A program made the position numbers and the translations under genes. Shown here piece by piece: positions 7,739 through 16,243 of a DNA stretch of 64,000 nucleotides; positions within the stretch are counted from its first letter, which is position 1; each line of letters begins with the position of its first letter. The notes beneath the pieces are model-generated. The model did no database searches. It was given only the letters and a program-made list of their open reading frames with translations, and was not told the DNA's origin. The stretch spans positions 1,240,001 through 1,304,000 of the forward strand of contig NZ_CP100461.1 of assembly GCF_024228675.1 (NCBI RefSeq), given 5' to 3'. Source of the DNA: Salinigranum marinum (GTDB lineage: Archaea; Halobacteriota; Halobacteria; Halobacteriales; Haloferacaceae).

Positions 7739-9595
7739 CTACGTGTTGGTGTCCTCAGCGCGTTCGGCCTCGGCCCCGGCCCCGGTCTCGGTCTCGGCGT
7801 CGGATTCGTCGCTCCCGTCAGACGGCTCGTCGACGAAGACCGCCTCCACCGCCGCCACGGCCTCGTCGAACGCGTCGGGATGTAGTCGATGGGCGTACTC
7901 CGTCCGGACGTGGTCGGGGAGCGCGTAGGCGTACTTCCCACGACCGGCGTGCCGGACGAAGCCCGCCTTCCTGAGCGTCCGGTTCCGCGCGTACGCGACC
8001 TTGTGATCGCCGGGGCCGCCCGCGGCGACCTGTGCGGTGACCGGATCCGCGATGCCCTGTGAGCGGTAGTGGGCGAGCATTCGACGCGTCACCGCGTCGA
8101 AATCCGCGAGTTGCGCTCTGAGGTCGGTCGCGACGTCGCCGACGGCTCCGTCGGGCAGCGGTGGCGTCGTCCCCTGGGGTGACTCCTCCGCGGACTCATC
8201 GAGCGCCGCCGCGAGCGTCGCGCTGGCGGCCGTCGCGGTCGCGCCGCCGTCGGTCGCCCCGTCCGCACCGGCCGTCATCTCGGGGTCGGTCGCCAGCGGG
8301 AACGGGCTGTCGGCGTCCGGGTCGGCGCTCGCGGCGGCGTTGACTACCGTCTCCTCGTCTGCCGCCGCGGCAGCCGGAAGCGCCTCGTTCGGCGGCTCTG
8401 TGGCCTCGGTGTCGCCGTTCTCGCTCGCGGCTTCGGCGGCCTGCGGGTCGCCCTCCGGGGCTGTCCCGGCTTCGTACTCACGGAGTGCCCGCTGGTACCC
8501 GTCGGGCCGGGAGAGGTTGCGGCCGCTGCCATCGCGATACGGGGCTTCGGCCTTCTGGAACATCGCCTGGGCCATCTGGTCGGCGAACCGCCGCAGGTCG
8601 CGCGCCTCTTCTAACTCCGTCTCGAGTTCCGCGATGCGGTGTTCTTTCTTCTCTAGCTCCTGTCGCAGATCGGCGAGTTCGGACTCGCGGCGCTCCTTCT
8701 CGTCGGAGATGTCGCGGAGTTCGTCGACGAGGTCTCCGCTCACCGACTTGAGGTCCGGGCGCTCGAAGTCGTCGAGGCCAGGGGTCGCGCCCGCGTCGAA
8801 CGTCGTCTTCCGGCGGAACTGCACCCGCCGGATCGATTCCGACCAGTCCGTAACTAAAAATCCCTCGCCGTCGCCCATGTCCTCGATGGCGTCGGAGAAC
8901 TCCTTGCCGAGTATCCGCTTGACGACTTTCGTGTCGTTCCGCCAGGTGAGCCGGTGCCAGACGAGCCAGTCGCACTGGGTGATGAAGTCCTTCTTCACGT
9001 CCGCGGGCCGCTGGGAGATGCCGACGATCCCGAGGCCGTGTTTCCGGCCGCGCTTGCCGACCTTGATCAGCATCTTGCCCGTCTCGTCCATCCCGCCCCC
9101 TTCGGGGATGTACTCGTGGCACTCCTCGACGAGCATCAGGAACGGCTTCTTCAGCTTCTTCTCCTTCGCGAACAGGTGCCGCGTCGTCTGCAGGAGGAGC
9201 GACTTCGCCTCCGACTCGTCGAGGTAGCCCGAGACGTCGAGGATGATCGGGACGTTCTGTTCGAGCGCGAGCGACGCGATCTTCTCGGCGTGCTCGGGGT
9301 TGACCTGGATGTCGCACTCCTCGTCGGCCCCGACGTGGAGGATCTCGAACTGCTCTTTGAGGCCGTAGTACTCGCCGTCGGTGTCGACGACCAGGACGGG
9401 AAAGTTCGCCGAGAGCAGTTTCTCGACGACGACAGACGCCGTGTTCGACTTGCCCGACCCCGACTTCCCGGTGATGAACCCTCTCCCCGTGAGGATCTCG
9501 ACGGCGGGCAACGAGACGGTCGTCCCCGGGTCCGTCCCGTCGCCCCCCGGGCCGGCGCTCACGTCAGCGACTGTGATGGTCTCCCTATCGGTCAT
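7739..9595 (-). CDS. HerA-like / FtsK-HerA superfamily ATPase
   Basis: A 618-residue ATPase. The Walker A loop GKSGSGKSN lies at about residues 43-51 and the Walker B/sensor strand FLMLVEECHEYIPE near residue 165. Then come GIVGISQRPADV with an Arg/Gln motif, and TQCDWLVWHRLTWRNDTKVV. A coiled-coil segment rich in E, K and R (about 280-335) and a long acidic low-complexity linker lead to a C-terminal winged-helix-like domain (TAQVAAGGPGDHKVAYARNRTLRKAGF). HerA proteins are hexameric DNA translocases; this long halophile form lacks adjacent nurA, mre11 or rad50 genes, so its job is open. The start at 9595 (MTDRETITV) is preferred over an upstream ATG. It follows the DNA polymerase IV gene by 67 bases on the same strand. 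Confidence 0.82.
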   Translation of the reverse strand: MTDRETITVADVSAGPGGDGTDPGTTVSLPAVEILTGRGFITGKSGSGKSNTASVVVEKLLSANFPVLVVDTDGEYYGLKEQFEILHVGADEECDIQVNPEHAEKIASLALEQNVPIILDVSGYLDESEAKSLLLQTTRHLFAKEKKLKKPFLMLVEECHEYIPEGGGMDETGKMLIKVGKRGRKHGLGIVGISQRPADVKKDFITQCDWLVWHRLTWRNDTKVVKRILGKEFSDAIEDMGDGEGFLVTDWSESIRRVQFRRKTTFDAGATPGLDDFERPDLKSVSGDLVDELRDISDEKERRESELADLRQELEKKEHRIAELETELEEARDLRRFADQMAQAMFQKAEAPYRDGSGRNLSRPDGYQRALREYEAGTAPEGDPQAAEAASENGDTEATEPPNEALPAAAAADEETVVNAAASADPDADSPFPLATDPEMTAGADGATDGGATATAASATLAAALDESAEESPQGTTPPLPDGAVGDVATDLRAQLADFDAVTRRMLAHYRSQGIADPVTAQVAAGGPGDHKVAYARNRTLRKAGFVRHAGRGKYAYALPDHVRTEYAHRLHPDAFDEAVAAVEAVFVDEPSDGSDESDAETETGAGAEAERAEDTNT

Positions 9596-9662
9596 GCGGT
9601 CTGTCGATAGGTGGCCGGCCGCGCACAAAGGTGTACGTCAGACGGACGACTGACGGCCGCGG

Positions 9663-10964
9663 TCAGCGCTCGTCGTCGCCGTCGAACGCCGAAAGGGACA
9701 CCTGTCCCCGGCGCGAGCGTCGGTCGTCCGCCGGATCGGTCGCCGACTCTGGGTCGGTGTCGTCTCCCCCTTCGCGGTCCGGTGGCACCGCCGAATCGTA
9801 GCCGTCGAGTCGGACCTGCTCGCCGGCACCGAACGTGAGGTTCGAGACGCGAACGCCGACCTTGCGGACGGTCTCGCTCGCGAACTCGGAGAGGAGTTCG
9901 AGCGCGACCCGTTCGACGAGCGCCGGGTCGTCGACCGGCCCCGAGAGCGACTGTTCGCGCGTGTTGACGTCGAACGGGGGGCGGACGACCTTCACGCCGA
10001 TGGTGCGGTAGGTCGCCTCGCGGTCGGTCGCGCGGGCGGCGACGTCGCCCGCGAGCGCGCGAACCTTCTCGCGTACGCGCTCCGTCTCGTCGGTCGCGTC
10101 GGTAAATGCCGACTCTCGCGAGAGGCTCTTCGGTCGCCCCGTCGGCTCGACGATCCGGTCGTCGTCGCCGCGCGCTCGACGGTGCAACGCCACGCCGCGG
10201 TCGCCGAACCGCTCGCGCAGGACGGTCGGATCCGCCGCACCGAGGTCGCCGGCCGTCTCGATACCCATCCCTCGCAGCTTTCGGGCGGTGACCGGGCCGA
10301 CGCCGTGAATCTCGTCGACCGGGAGCGGCGCGAGGAACTCGCGGACCCGATCGGGTGGCACCGCGACGAGCCCGTCGGGCTTGTCGTGGTCCGAGGCGAC
10401 CTTCGCGGTGGCCATGTTCGGGGCGACGCCGACGCTGGCCGGTACGCCGACCTCCCGTGCGATCCGTTGTTTGACGTACCGGCCGTACCCCTCCGCGAGC
10501 GTCCGCTCGTCGCCGTCGCCGGCGACCCGTGCCCAGGAGGTCCGCTCGGTCACGTCGAGGTACGCCTCGTCGATGCTCACCTCGCGCACCACGTCGGCGC
10601 AGTCGTGCAACACCTCCTTGACCAGCGCCGCGATCTCGCGGTAGTAGTCGAGATCCACCGGCAGATACCGTCCGCCCCCGCCGTCTTCGACCCGGGGGAG
10701 CGCATCGAGCGCCTGCGAGATGGGTTGGGCGCTCTCGACGCCATGCGCGCGCGCTTCGTAGCTCGCAGTCGCCACCGCACCGTGGCTCTCGCCGGGCTCG
10801 AACCCCATGCCGACGACGACCGGCTCGCCCGCCAGCGTCGGATCGCGGCGTCGTTCGCAGGACGCGTAGAAGCAGTCCATGTCGACGTGGAGGACGACGC
10901 GTGCGTCGTCGGTGTCGTCGGGCGGACGCGCGGCGGCGGCGAACGGAGCCTCCGGATCCCGCAT
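9663..10964 (-). CDS. dinB: DNA polymerase IV (Y-family translesion polymerase)
   Basis: A 433-residue Y-family polymerase. The N-terminal metal site is HVDMDCFYASCE with D28 and D30, and the second catalytic block is VSIDEAYLDVT. Further features are the steric-gate region, the helix-hairpin-helix stretch EIHGVGPVTARKLRGMGIET, and the little-finger domain with KSLSRE. The last residues GQVSLSAFDGDDER contain QVSLSAF, which fits a PCNA-interacting (PIP) box. It inserts nucleotides opposite lesions during replication. A 15-residue acidic extension precedes the catalytic core, common in halophile proteins. The HerA-like ATPase gene follows 67 bases downstream on the same strand and may be co-transcribed. 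Confidence 0.93.
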   Translation of the reverse strand: MRDPEAPFAAAARPPDDTDDARVVLHVDMDCFYASCERRRDPTLAGEPVVVGMGFEPGESHGAVATASYEARAHGVESAQPISQALDALPRVEDGGGGRYLPVDLDYYREIAALVKEVLHDCADVVREVSIDEAYLDVTERTSWARVAGDGDERTLAEGYGRYVKQRIAREVGVPASVGVAPNMATAKVASDHDKPDGLVAVPPDRVREFLAPLPVDEIHGVGPVTARKLRGMGIETAGDLGAADPTVLRERFGDRGVALHRRARGDDDRIVEPTGRPKSLSRESAFTDATDETERVREKVRALAGDVAARATDREATYRTIGVKVVRPPFDVNTREQSLSGPVDDPALVERVALELLSEFASETVRKVGVRVSNLTFGAGEQVRLDGYDSAVPPDREGGDDTDPESATDPADDRRSRRGQVSLSAFDGDDER

Positions 10965-11081
10965 CGGTTCCCAGTCGGTGCCGGAGGCTACTGAGCGTTC
11001 GCAAAGCGGAGCGGAAGTGAAACCAGGGAGGAGAGTGCGCCGGGACGACGCCGAACCCCTCGCGCGGTTCGGTACGCTATG

Positions 11082-11510
11082 TCACTTCAGCCGTTCTTGG
11101 AGGAACGACGGATGGGCGGCCGTGACGCCGTCGACGGCGAGGATCTCCTCGGCGATGACCTCGCCGAGGGCGTTGCCGTCGGCGGCACGGACCTCGGCCA
11201 TCAGCATGTGGTCGCCCGACGACGAGTAGAGCGACTCGACCGCCTCCAGTCGTTTCAGCGCCCGGGTCGCTTCGACGTACCGCTCTGAGGCGACGTCGAT
11301 CCCCACCATGGCGATGGACTGCCCGGAGAGCTTCTTCGGGTCGACGTCCGCGGAGTAGCCGACGATGACACCGTCGTTCTCTAACTGCTGGATGTACTTG
11401 CGAACCGTCGGTTTCGAGACCTCCGCGCGCTCGGCGATGTCGGCGTAAGACGCCTGTGCATCGTCTTCGAGCACCCGGAGAATCCGCTCCTCCGTGGAGG
11501 TGACTCCCAT
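11082..11510 (-). CDS. Lrp/AsnC family transcriptional regulator
   Basis: A 142-residue regulator. The N-terminal winged helix (EERILRVLEDDAQASYADIA, VSKPTVRKYIQQLENDGVI) is followed by an Lrp-type ligand-sensing domain (MVGIDVASERYVEATRAL, SGDHMLMAEVRA, HPSFLQERLK). Such proteins bind as dimers or octamers and sense amino acids or other metabolites. The start at 11510 (MGVTSTEER) is chosen because a TATA-like run lies about 25 bases upstream and the longer frame further up is low-complexity. It sits between dinB and the oxidoreductase genes on the same strand. Confidence 0.9.
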   Translation of the reverse strand: MGVTSTEERILRVLEDDAQASYADIAERAEVSKPTVRKYIQQLENDGVIVGYSADVDPKKLSGQSIAMVGIDVASERYVEATRALKRLEAVESLYSSSGDHMLMAEVRAADGNALGEVIAEEILAVDGVTAAHPSFLQERLK

Positions 11511-11530
11511 GTCGTGACGTTTTTGGCCGT

Positions 11531-11540
11531 AGAAAAAATA
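11531..11540 (-). promoter_or_regulatory. TATA box for the Lrp/AsnC gene
   Basis: On the minus strand the run TATTTTTTCT lies about 25 bases before the ATG at 11510, in an otherwise GC-rich gap. Confidence 0.45.
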
Positions 11541-11621
11541 TGTTGCGAATCGAAAAACCAGACTCGCCTCCCCGGTGACGGCACCCGACGACGGCGTCCG
11601 ACAGCGGTACCACGGCACGAC

Positions 11622-11687
11622 GCGGTCCGCGGACACGTCGAGGGTCACGCCGGCGCGGTCCGCGGACACGTCGAGGGTCACGCCGGC
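11622..11687. repeat. Two-copy 33-bp tandem repeat
   Basis: Units 11622-11654 and 11655-11687 are identical, each beginning GCGGTCCGCGGACACG and ending GGTCACGCCGGC. A few bases of a third copy (GCGG..CC) follow. The unit contains the palindromic core GTCCGCGGAC. Confidence 0.9.
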
Positions 11688-11865
11688 GCGGCCCACGTCG
11701 TGCGGCGGGTCGCACGTCCAGCCGCGGACCGGACTCCGGGGGCGAACGCGACGAGACACGCGAGTGGTGGGGGCGGGACACGCGTTGTCGATCGGGGCCC
11801 CACGGCTACGTGGGTCGGGCTTGGTGGAACACGAAAAAGATCAGAGACGGAACCGCGACGTGACC

Positions 11866-12804
11866 TCAGCGGTGCTTTTCGAGGAACAGGTCGTACGACC
11901 GTTCCCACTCGTAGTCGTCGTCGAAGTACCGCTCTGCGAGCGGTTCCTCGGGCATCTCGCCGATGGCACGCTTCTCCTGGCCGTAGGAGGGGCGGTCGCC
12001 GTCGACGTAGTAGCGGCCGGTGAGGACGGTCCCCTCGTGGAGGGCGTCCTCGGTCTCGGCCATCATGTCCGCGGCCTCGCGCCGGTCGTTGGTGTCGAAG
12101 TCGTAGTCGTCGGAGTCCTGGATGTCGATGTACGGGACGTACTGCCGAGCGTCCTTGTTCCAGGTCGGACACTGGGTGAGGAAGTCGACGTGCGAGAACC
12201 CGTCGTGCTCGATGGCCTCGACGATGATCTCCTTGGCTTGGTTCGGGTTCACTGCCGCAGTGCGGGCGATGTACGACGCACCCGAGGTGAGCGACAGCGA
12301 CAGCGGGCGAATCGGCTGCTTCGCCGACCCGTGGGGCTGGGTCTTCGACTTGTGACCCATCGGCGACGTGGGCGAGGTCTGCCCCTTCGTCAGGCCGAAG
12401 ATCTCGTTGTTGAACACGATGTACGTCATGTCGTGGTTCTCACGAGCCGAGTGCATGAAGTGGTTCCCGCCGATTCCGTAGCCGTCACCGTCGCCACCGG
12501 CGGCGACGACGGTAAGGCCTGGGTTGGCGAGTTTGGCCGCCCGAGCGATGGGCAGCGATCGGCCGTGGATGGTGTGGAAGCCGTAGCTCTCGAAGTAGCT
12601 GTTGAGCTTGCCCGAGCAGCCGATGCCCGTACAGAGGAGCATCTCGTCGGGGCTAAGCCCGAGTTCGGCGGCGGCACCCTTCAGCGCCTTCAGGACGCCG
12701 AAGTCACCACAGCCAGGACACCACGTCGGCTGGGGTTCAAGGCCGGGCGTGAACTCGTTCTGGTCGTGTTCCGTCTCTTCTCCGATTGCGCTGAATGCAC
12801 TCAT
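11866..12804 (-). CDS. porB: 2-oxoacid:ferredoxin oxidoreductase beta subunit (probably pyruvate type)
   Basis: A 312-residue thiamine-diphosphate subunit. The N-terminal cysteines lie in TWCPGCGDFGVL and CTGIGCSGKL. The TPP/metal motif GDGDGYGIGGNHFMHSA is followed by the conserved VFNNEIFGLTKGQTSPTS, and a late cysteine lies in FLTQCPTWN. With the alpha subunit it oxidatively decarboxylates a 2-oxoacid to the acyl-CoA, passing electrons to ferredoxin; this replaces pyruvate or 2-oxoglutarate dehydrogenase complexes in halophiles. From memory, the haloarchaeal pyruvate enzymes have beta near 312 and alpha near 630 residues, while the 2-oxoglutarate pair is shorter, so I lean to PorB; the substrate is not proven. 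The start codon lies two bases after the alpha gene's stop. Confidence 0.85.
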   Translation of the reverse strand: MSAFSAIGEETEHDQNEFTPGLEPQPTWCPGCGDFGVLKALKGAAAELGLSPDEMLLCTGIGCSGKLNSYFESYGFHTIHGRSLPIARAAKLANPGLTVVAAGGDGDGYGIGGNHFMHSARENHDMTYIVFNNEIFGLTKGQTSPTSPMGHKSKTQPHGSAKQPIRPLSLSLTSGASYIARTAAVNPNQAKEIIVEAIEHDGFSHVDFLTQCPTWNKDARQYVPYIDIQDSDDYDFDTNDRREAADMMAETEDALHEGTVLTGRYYVDGDRPSYGQEKRAIGEMPEEPLAERYFDDDYEWERSYDLFLEKHR

Positions 12805-12806
12805 GA

Positions 12807-14699
12807 TTAATCACCTGCGGCGGGGACGAACTTGGTCTCGGTCCCCGGGAGCGTGTCGTTCTCGACGATCGTCGTGACGAAGCCGTCGACGATCTCGGCG
12901 GGCTCGAACGGGTTACCGTTGTACTTGAGGAGCGACGAGAGTTGCTCGCCGTACCGTCCCAGCTCTTTCTGAGTGAGCCCGCGGAACTGTGCGGAGGCGT
13001 TCATTTCGACGACGAGCACCTCATCGACGCTCTCGATGAACGCTTCAACTTCGTCGACTGGGTACGGCATCATGTCGGACACCGACAGCGCCTTCACCGA
13101 GTAGCCGTCGTCGTTGAGGCGGTCGATCGCCTCGAAGACGGTCCCCTGGTTCGAGCCCCACGTCAGGATACCGTACTCGGCTTCCTCGGGACCGTGTGGG
13201 GTCTGGTTGCTCCCCTCGGCGGCGTCGAGATCTGCACGGATGTTCTCAACCCGCGACATGCGGCGATCCATCTGGAAGACGCGGTTCTCGGGGTCCTCGC
13301 TGATGTGACCCGCGGGCATGTGCTCGTTGCCGGTCGCCAGGAAGTGACCGTCTTTCTGTCCGGGGATCGATCGAGGGCTGATCCCCTTCTCGACGTTGTG
13401 CTGGAAGCGGTTGTACTTGCCAGAGGCGTCGTGCGGTGCCTCGGCTAGTTCGGCCTCGGTGAGCACCGACCCCAGGTCGGGGTTCGGCTCCTCGTCGAAG
13501 TGGCTCGCGGGCACGTTCACGAGCTCGCCGCCGAGTTTCTGGTCGTAAATGACGATGGCGGGGATCTGGTACTCGTAGGCGAGCGAGAACGCGGTTCGCG
13601 TCTGGGTGTACGCCTCCGACACCGTCGAGGGCGCGAACACGACGCGGTTGGAGTCGCCCTGCGAGGTGTAGAGGACGTGTTCGAGGTCGCCCTGTTCGGG
13701 CTTCGTCGGCAGGCCGGTCGAGGGACCGGCGCGCATCGCCTCGACGAGGACGACGGGCGTCTCCGTCATCTCTGCGAGGCCGAGCGGCTCGGACATCAGG
13801 GCGAACCCGCCTCCAGAAGAGCCGGACATGGCTTTCACGCCCGCGTGGGAGGCACCGAGCGCCAGCGCCGCGGCGGCGATCTCGTCTTCGACCTGCTCGG
13901 AGATGCCGCCCACCTCGGGGAGGTTCTGCGACATGATGGTGAACACTTCCGTCCACGGCGTCATCGGGTAGCCCGCGATGAACCGGCAGCCCTCGTCGAG
14001 CGCGCCGTAGGCGATGGCATCGGAGCCCGACAGAAGGACCTGCTCCTCGTCGTGTTCGCCCTCGGGGACGGAGACGTCGTGGGTGTGCTCGACGTCCATC
14101 GCCATCTCGTACGCCTCGTCGAGGATCTCGAGGTTCGGCTCGAGGATCTTCTCCGGCATTGCGTCGGTCATCAGCTCGACGATCCACTCGCGGTCGATCC
14201 CGGCGAGCGCACACGTCACGCCGACGCCGGCGGTGTTACGCATGACCTCGCGCCCGTACTCGCGTGCGAGCGAGCGCAGATCGAACTCGTAGACGTGCCA
14301 GTTGTTCTCCTCGACGCGTTCGTCGAAGTCCTCGACGACCGAGGTGTCGACGAGCCCCTCGTCGACGACGATCACACCGCCCTCGCGGAGTTCGTCGAGG
14401 TTCTCGTACAGCGGCTTCTGTTCCTCGTCGCCGTAGTACGCTCCTTCCGAGGGGTTGCGCGCGAACGAGTCACCCAGCGTCAGGAGGAAGTTGTAACCGT
14501 CCCCGCGCGACTCGACCGGGTCCGCGGAGGCGCGGATCTCCGTGTACGTGTGGCCACCACGGATGCGCGATGGGTAATGTCGATGTGTGAATACGTGCAG
14601 CCCCGACCGCATCAGGGCCTTCGCGAAGTTCTGGCTCGTCGAGGCGATCCCGTCACCGGACCCCCCAGCGATTCGCCAGATGAGTTCGTCATCAGTCAT
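12807..14699 (-). CDS. porA: 2-oxoacid:ferredoxin oxidoreductase alpha subunit (fused gamma-alpha, probably pyruvate type)
   Basis: A 630-residue subunit that fuses the gamma domain at the N-terminus (WRIAGGSGDGIASTSQNFAK, SRIRGGHTYTEIR, about residues 1-195) to the alpha (pyrimidine-binding) domain (LSGSDAIAYGALDEGCRFIA, YPMTPWTEVF, VKAMSGSSGGGFALMSEPLG). A C-terminal transketolase-like domain has VLVVEMNASAQF. The glycine-rich motifs and gamma-alpha order are those of halobacterial two-subunit oxidoreductases. It is the promoter-proximal gene of a two-gene operon with the beta subunit. The alternative is 2-oxoglutarate (KorA); length favours PorA. The region just upstream on the minus strand is AT-rich, with a TATA-like CTTTAATC about 55 bases before the ATG. 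Confidence 0.86.
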   Translation of the reverse strand: MTDDELIWRIAGGSGDGIASTSQNFAKALMRSGLHVFTHRHYPSRIRGGHTYTEIRASADPVESRGDGYNFLLTLGDSFARNPSEGAYYGDEEQKPLYENLDELREGGVIVVDEGLVDTSVVEDFDERVEENNWHVYEFDLRSLAREYGREVMRNTAGVGVTCALAGIDREWIVELMTDAMPEKILEPNLEILDEAYEMAMDVEHTHDVSVPEGEHDEEQVLLSGSDAIAYGALDEGCRFIAGYPMTPWTEVFTIMSQNLPEVGGISEQVEDEIAAAALALGASHAGVKAMSGSSGGGFALMSEPLGLAEMTETPVVLVEAMRAGPSTGLPTKPEQGDLEHVLYTSQGDSNRVVFAPSTVSEAYTQTRTAFSLAYEYQIPAIVIYDQKLGGELVNVPASHFDEEPNPDLGSVLTEAELAEAPHDASGKYNRFQHNVEKGISPRSIPGQKDGHFLATGNEHMPAGHISEDPENRVFQMDRRMSRVENIRADLDAAEGSNQTPHGPEEAEYGILTWGSNQGTVFEAIDRLNDDGYSVKALSVSDMMPYPVDEVEAFIESVDEVLVVEMNASAQFRGLTQKELGRYGEQLSSLLKYNGNPFEPAEIVDGFVTTIVENDTLPGTETKFVPAAGD

Positions 14700-14860
14700 G
14701 TTGTGGTCACGGCCCCGTGGGCCCTAGGGGACTTGTTGGCGAGGTACCGATTAAAGACTTTGCTATACATTGACAAGGAAAGATGATGAAGGACCTAATA
14801 TTGTATGGTCGATCCCCCCAAACGTAACGGATTCTGCGGTCACACGCTTCGAAGACGGGA

Positions 14861-14900
14861 GTCAGCCCCCCACGGCTGAGGCCGTGGATTCCTCCTCGAA
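14861..14900 (+). mobile_element. Solitary IS200/IS605-type end (subterminal hairpin remnant)
   Basis: GTCAGCCCCC followed by the perfect 7-bp hairpin CCACGGC-TGAG-GCCGTGG (14870-14887) and ATTCCTCCTCG closely resembles, from memory, the right end found beside tnpB genes of haloarchaeal IS200/IS605-family elements, where it is also the 3' part of the TnpB guide (omega) RNA. There is no transposase or tnpB gene within reach: the flanking genes are porA and aroC, both intact and on the minus strand. It is therefore a solo end, a decayed remnant or a palindrome-associated miniature element. Confidence 0.5.
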
Positions 14901-14940
14901 TGTCTGTGAGACCGGCGTCGGTCGGCCGCCGCCGTGACCG

Positions 14941-16092
14941 TTACTCGTTTCGCGGCGAGGAGGGGTGGTACTCGGTGTCGTACTCGCCGACGTCGCCGTC
15001 GAGTCTGTCGGGGTTGATCCGCCCGCCGAGCAACATGAAGTCGAGGATCGTGAGCGACAGCATCGCCTCGACGACCGGAACCGCTCGCGGGGGAAGCACG
15101 GGGTCGTGCCGGCCGACGACCTGGATCTCCTTTTCGTCCCCCGTTTCCCAGTCGACCGTCTTCTGCTGTTTGGGGATCGAGGTCGGCGCGTGCCACGTCG
15201 CCTCGCCGTAGATGGGCTGACCGGTCGTGATCCCGCCCTGGAGGCCGCCGTGTTTGTTCCCCTCGGGGACGGGGTCGCCCTCGTCGTCGAACGCCCAGTC
15301 CTCGTTCCTGTCGAGCCCCGTCCACTCCCGGGCCTCGCGCCCGAGTCCGTACTCGACGCCAGTCGTCGCGGGGATAGCGAACATCGCCTTGCCGAGGCGT
15401 GCCGGGAAGGAGTCGAAGCGCGGCGCGCCCAGTCCGCGCGGAACGCCGCGCGCCTCGAAGTAGATCGAGCCGCCGATGGAGTCGCCCTCCGTCTGGTACT
15501 GGTCGATGCGCTCGCGCATCTTCTCCGCCGTTTCGGGGTGGGCACACCGGACCTCGTTCTCCTCCGTGTGTTCGAGCATCTCCTCGAAGCTCACCGGCGG
15601 GGCCTCGATGTCGCCGATCTGGTTGACGTGTGCCTTCACCTCGATGCCCTGGCTAGCGAGGATCTTCCCCGCGATCGCACCCGCCGCGACCCAGTTGACC
15701 GTCTCCCGCGCCGACGAGCGGCCGCCACCGCCCCAGTTCCGCGTGCCGAACTTCGCCGAGTAGGTGAAGTCGCCGTGGCTCGGTCGCGGTGCCGTTACGT
15801 AGGGTTCGTACTTGCCCGAGCGGGCGTCCTTGTTCTGGATGACCATGCCGATGGGCGTCCCCGTCGTGTAGCCGTCCTGAACGCCGGAGTTGATGACCAC
15901 CTCGTCGGGCTCCCCTCTGGACGTGGTGATCATCGACTGGCCGGGCTTGCGCCGGTCGAGTTCCCGCTGGACGTCTTCCTCGGAGAGTTCTAACCCCGCT
16001 GGACAGCCGGAGACGGTGACGCCCATCGCCTCGCCGTGAGACTCGCCGTAGGTCGTCACCTGGAAGAGACGACCGAATCGGTTCCCGTTCAT
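14941..16092 (-). CDS. aroC: Chorismate synthase
   Basis: A 383-residue enzyme with the family landmarks: MNGNRFGRLFQVTTYGESHG at the N-terminus with catalytic His, CPAGLELSEEDVQRELDRRKPGQS, PRPSHGDFTYSAKFG, RNWGGGGRSSARETVNWVAAGAIA, and EGNKHGGLQGGITTGQPI near the C-terminus. It converts EPSP to chorismate with reduced FMN, the last common step of aromatic amino acid synthesis. The length is right and no key block is missing. It is alone on its strand, 60 bases from the IS-like end; the neighbours are not shikimate genes. Confidence 0.96.
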   Translation of the reverse strand: MNGNRFGRLFQVTTYGESHGEAMGVTVSGCPAGLELSEEDVQRELDRRKPGQSMITTSRGEPDEVVINSGVQDGYTTGTPIGMVIQNKDARSGKYEPYVTAPRPSHGDFTYSAKFGTRNWGGGGRSSARETVNWVAAGAIAGKILASQGIEVKAHVNQIGDIEAPPVSFEEMLEHTEENEVRCAHPETAEKMRERIDQYQTEGDSIGGSIYFEARGVPRGLGAPRFDSFPARLGKAMFAIPATTGVEYGLGREAREWTGLDRNEDWAFDDEGDPVPEGNKHGGLQGGITTGQPIYGEATWHAPTSIPKQQKTVDWETGDEKEIQVVGRHDPVLPPRAVPVVEAMLSLTILDFMLLGGRINPDRLDGDVGEYDTEYHPSSPRNE

Positions 16093-16210
16093 TACCAGAG
16101 TGTGAGAAGGGTAGGCATTTCAACCGTGCGGAATTCGCGGTGGACGCCGACCACGGTGGGCGCGGGAGCGCTTCGACCGCCGTGGAACCCCTCCGCCGAT
16201 CGCGCCCCGA

Positions 16211-16220
16211 TAGCTTATTC
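16211..16220 (+). promoter_or_regulatory. TATA box for the DUF6653-like gene
   Basis: TAGCTTATTC is centred about 28 bases before the ATG at 16244. Confidence 0.45.
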
Positions 16221-16243
16221 GCGATCTCCGACGAGAGCAACGC

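Larger units (their letters stand above)
11511..11865. other. Intergenic region with a 33-bp tandem repeat
   Basis: 355 bases lie between the Lrp gene start and the end of the oxidoreductase beta gene. The region holds the Lrp promoter and a perfect two-copy 33-bp direct repeat (11622-11687). Open frames through it are GC-driven and translate to repetitive, unfamiliar sequence; I call no gene. Confidence 0.55.

Noticed and set aside
11622-11687. CRISPR-like direct repeats
   Set aside because: Two abutting copies without spacers and no cas genes; a tandem repeat, not an array.
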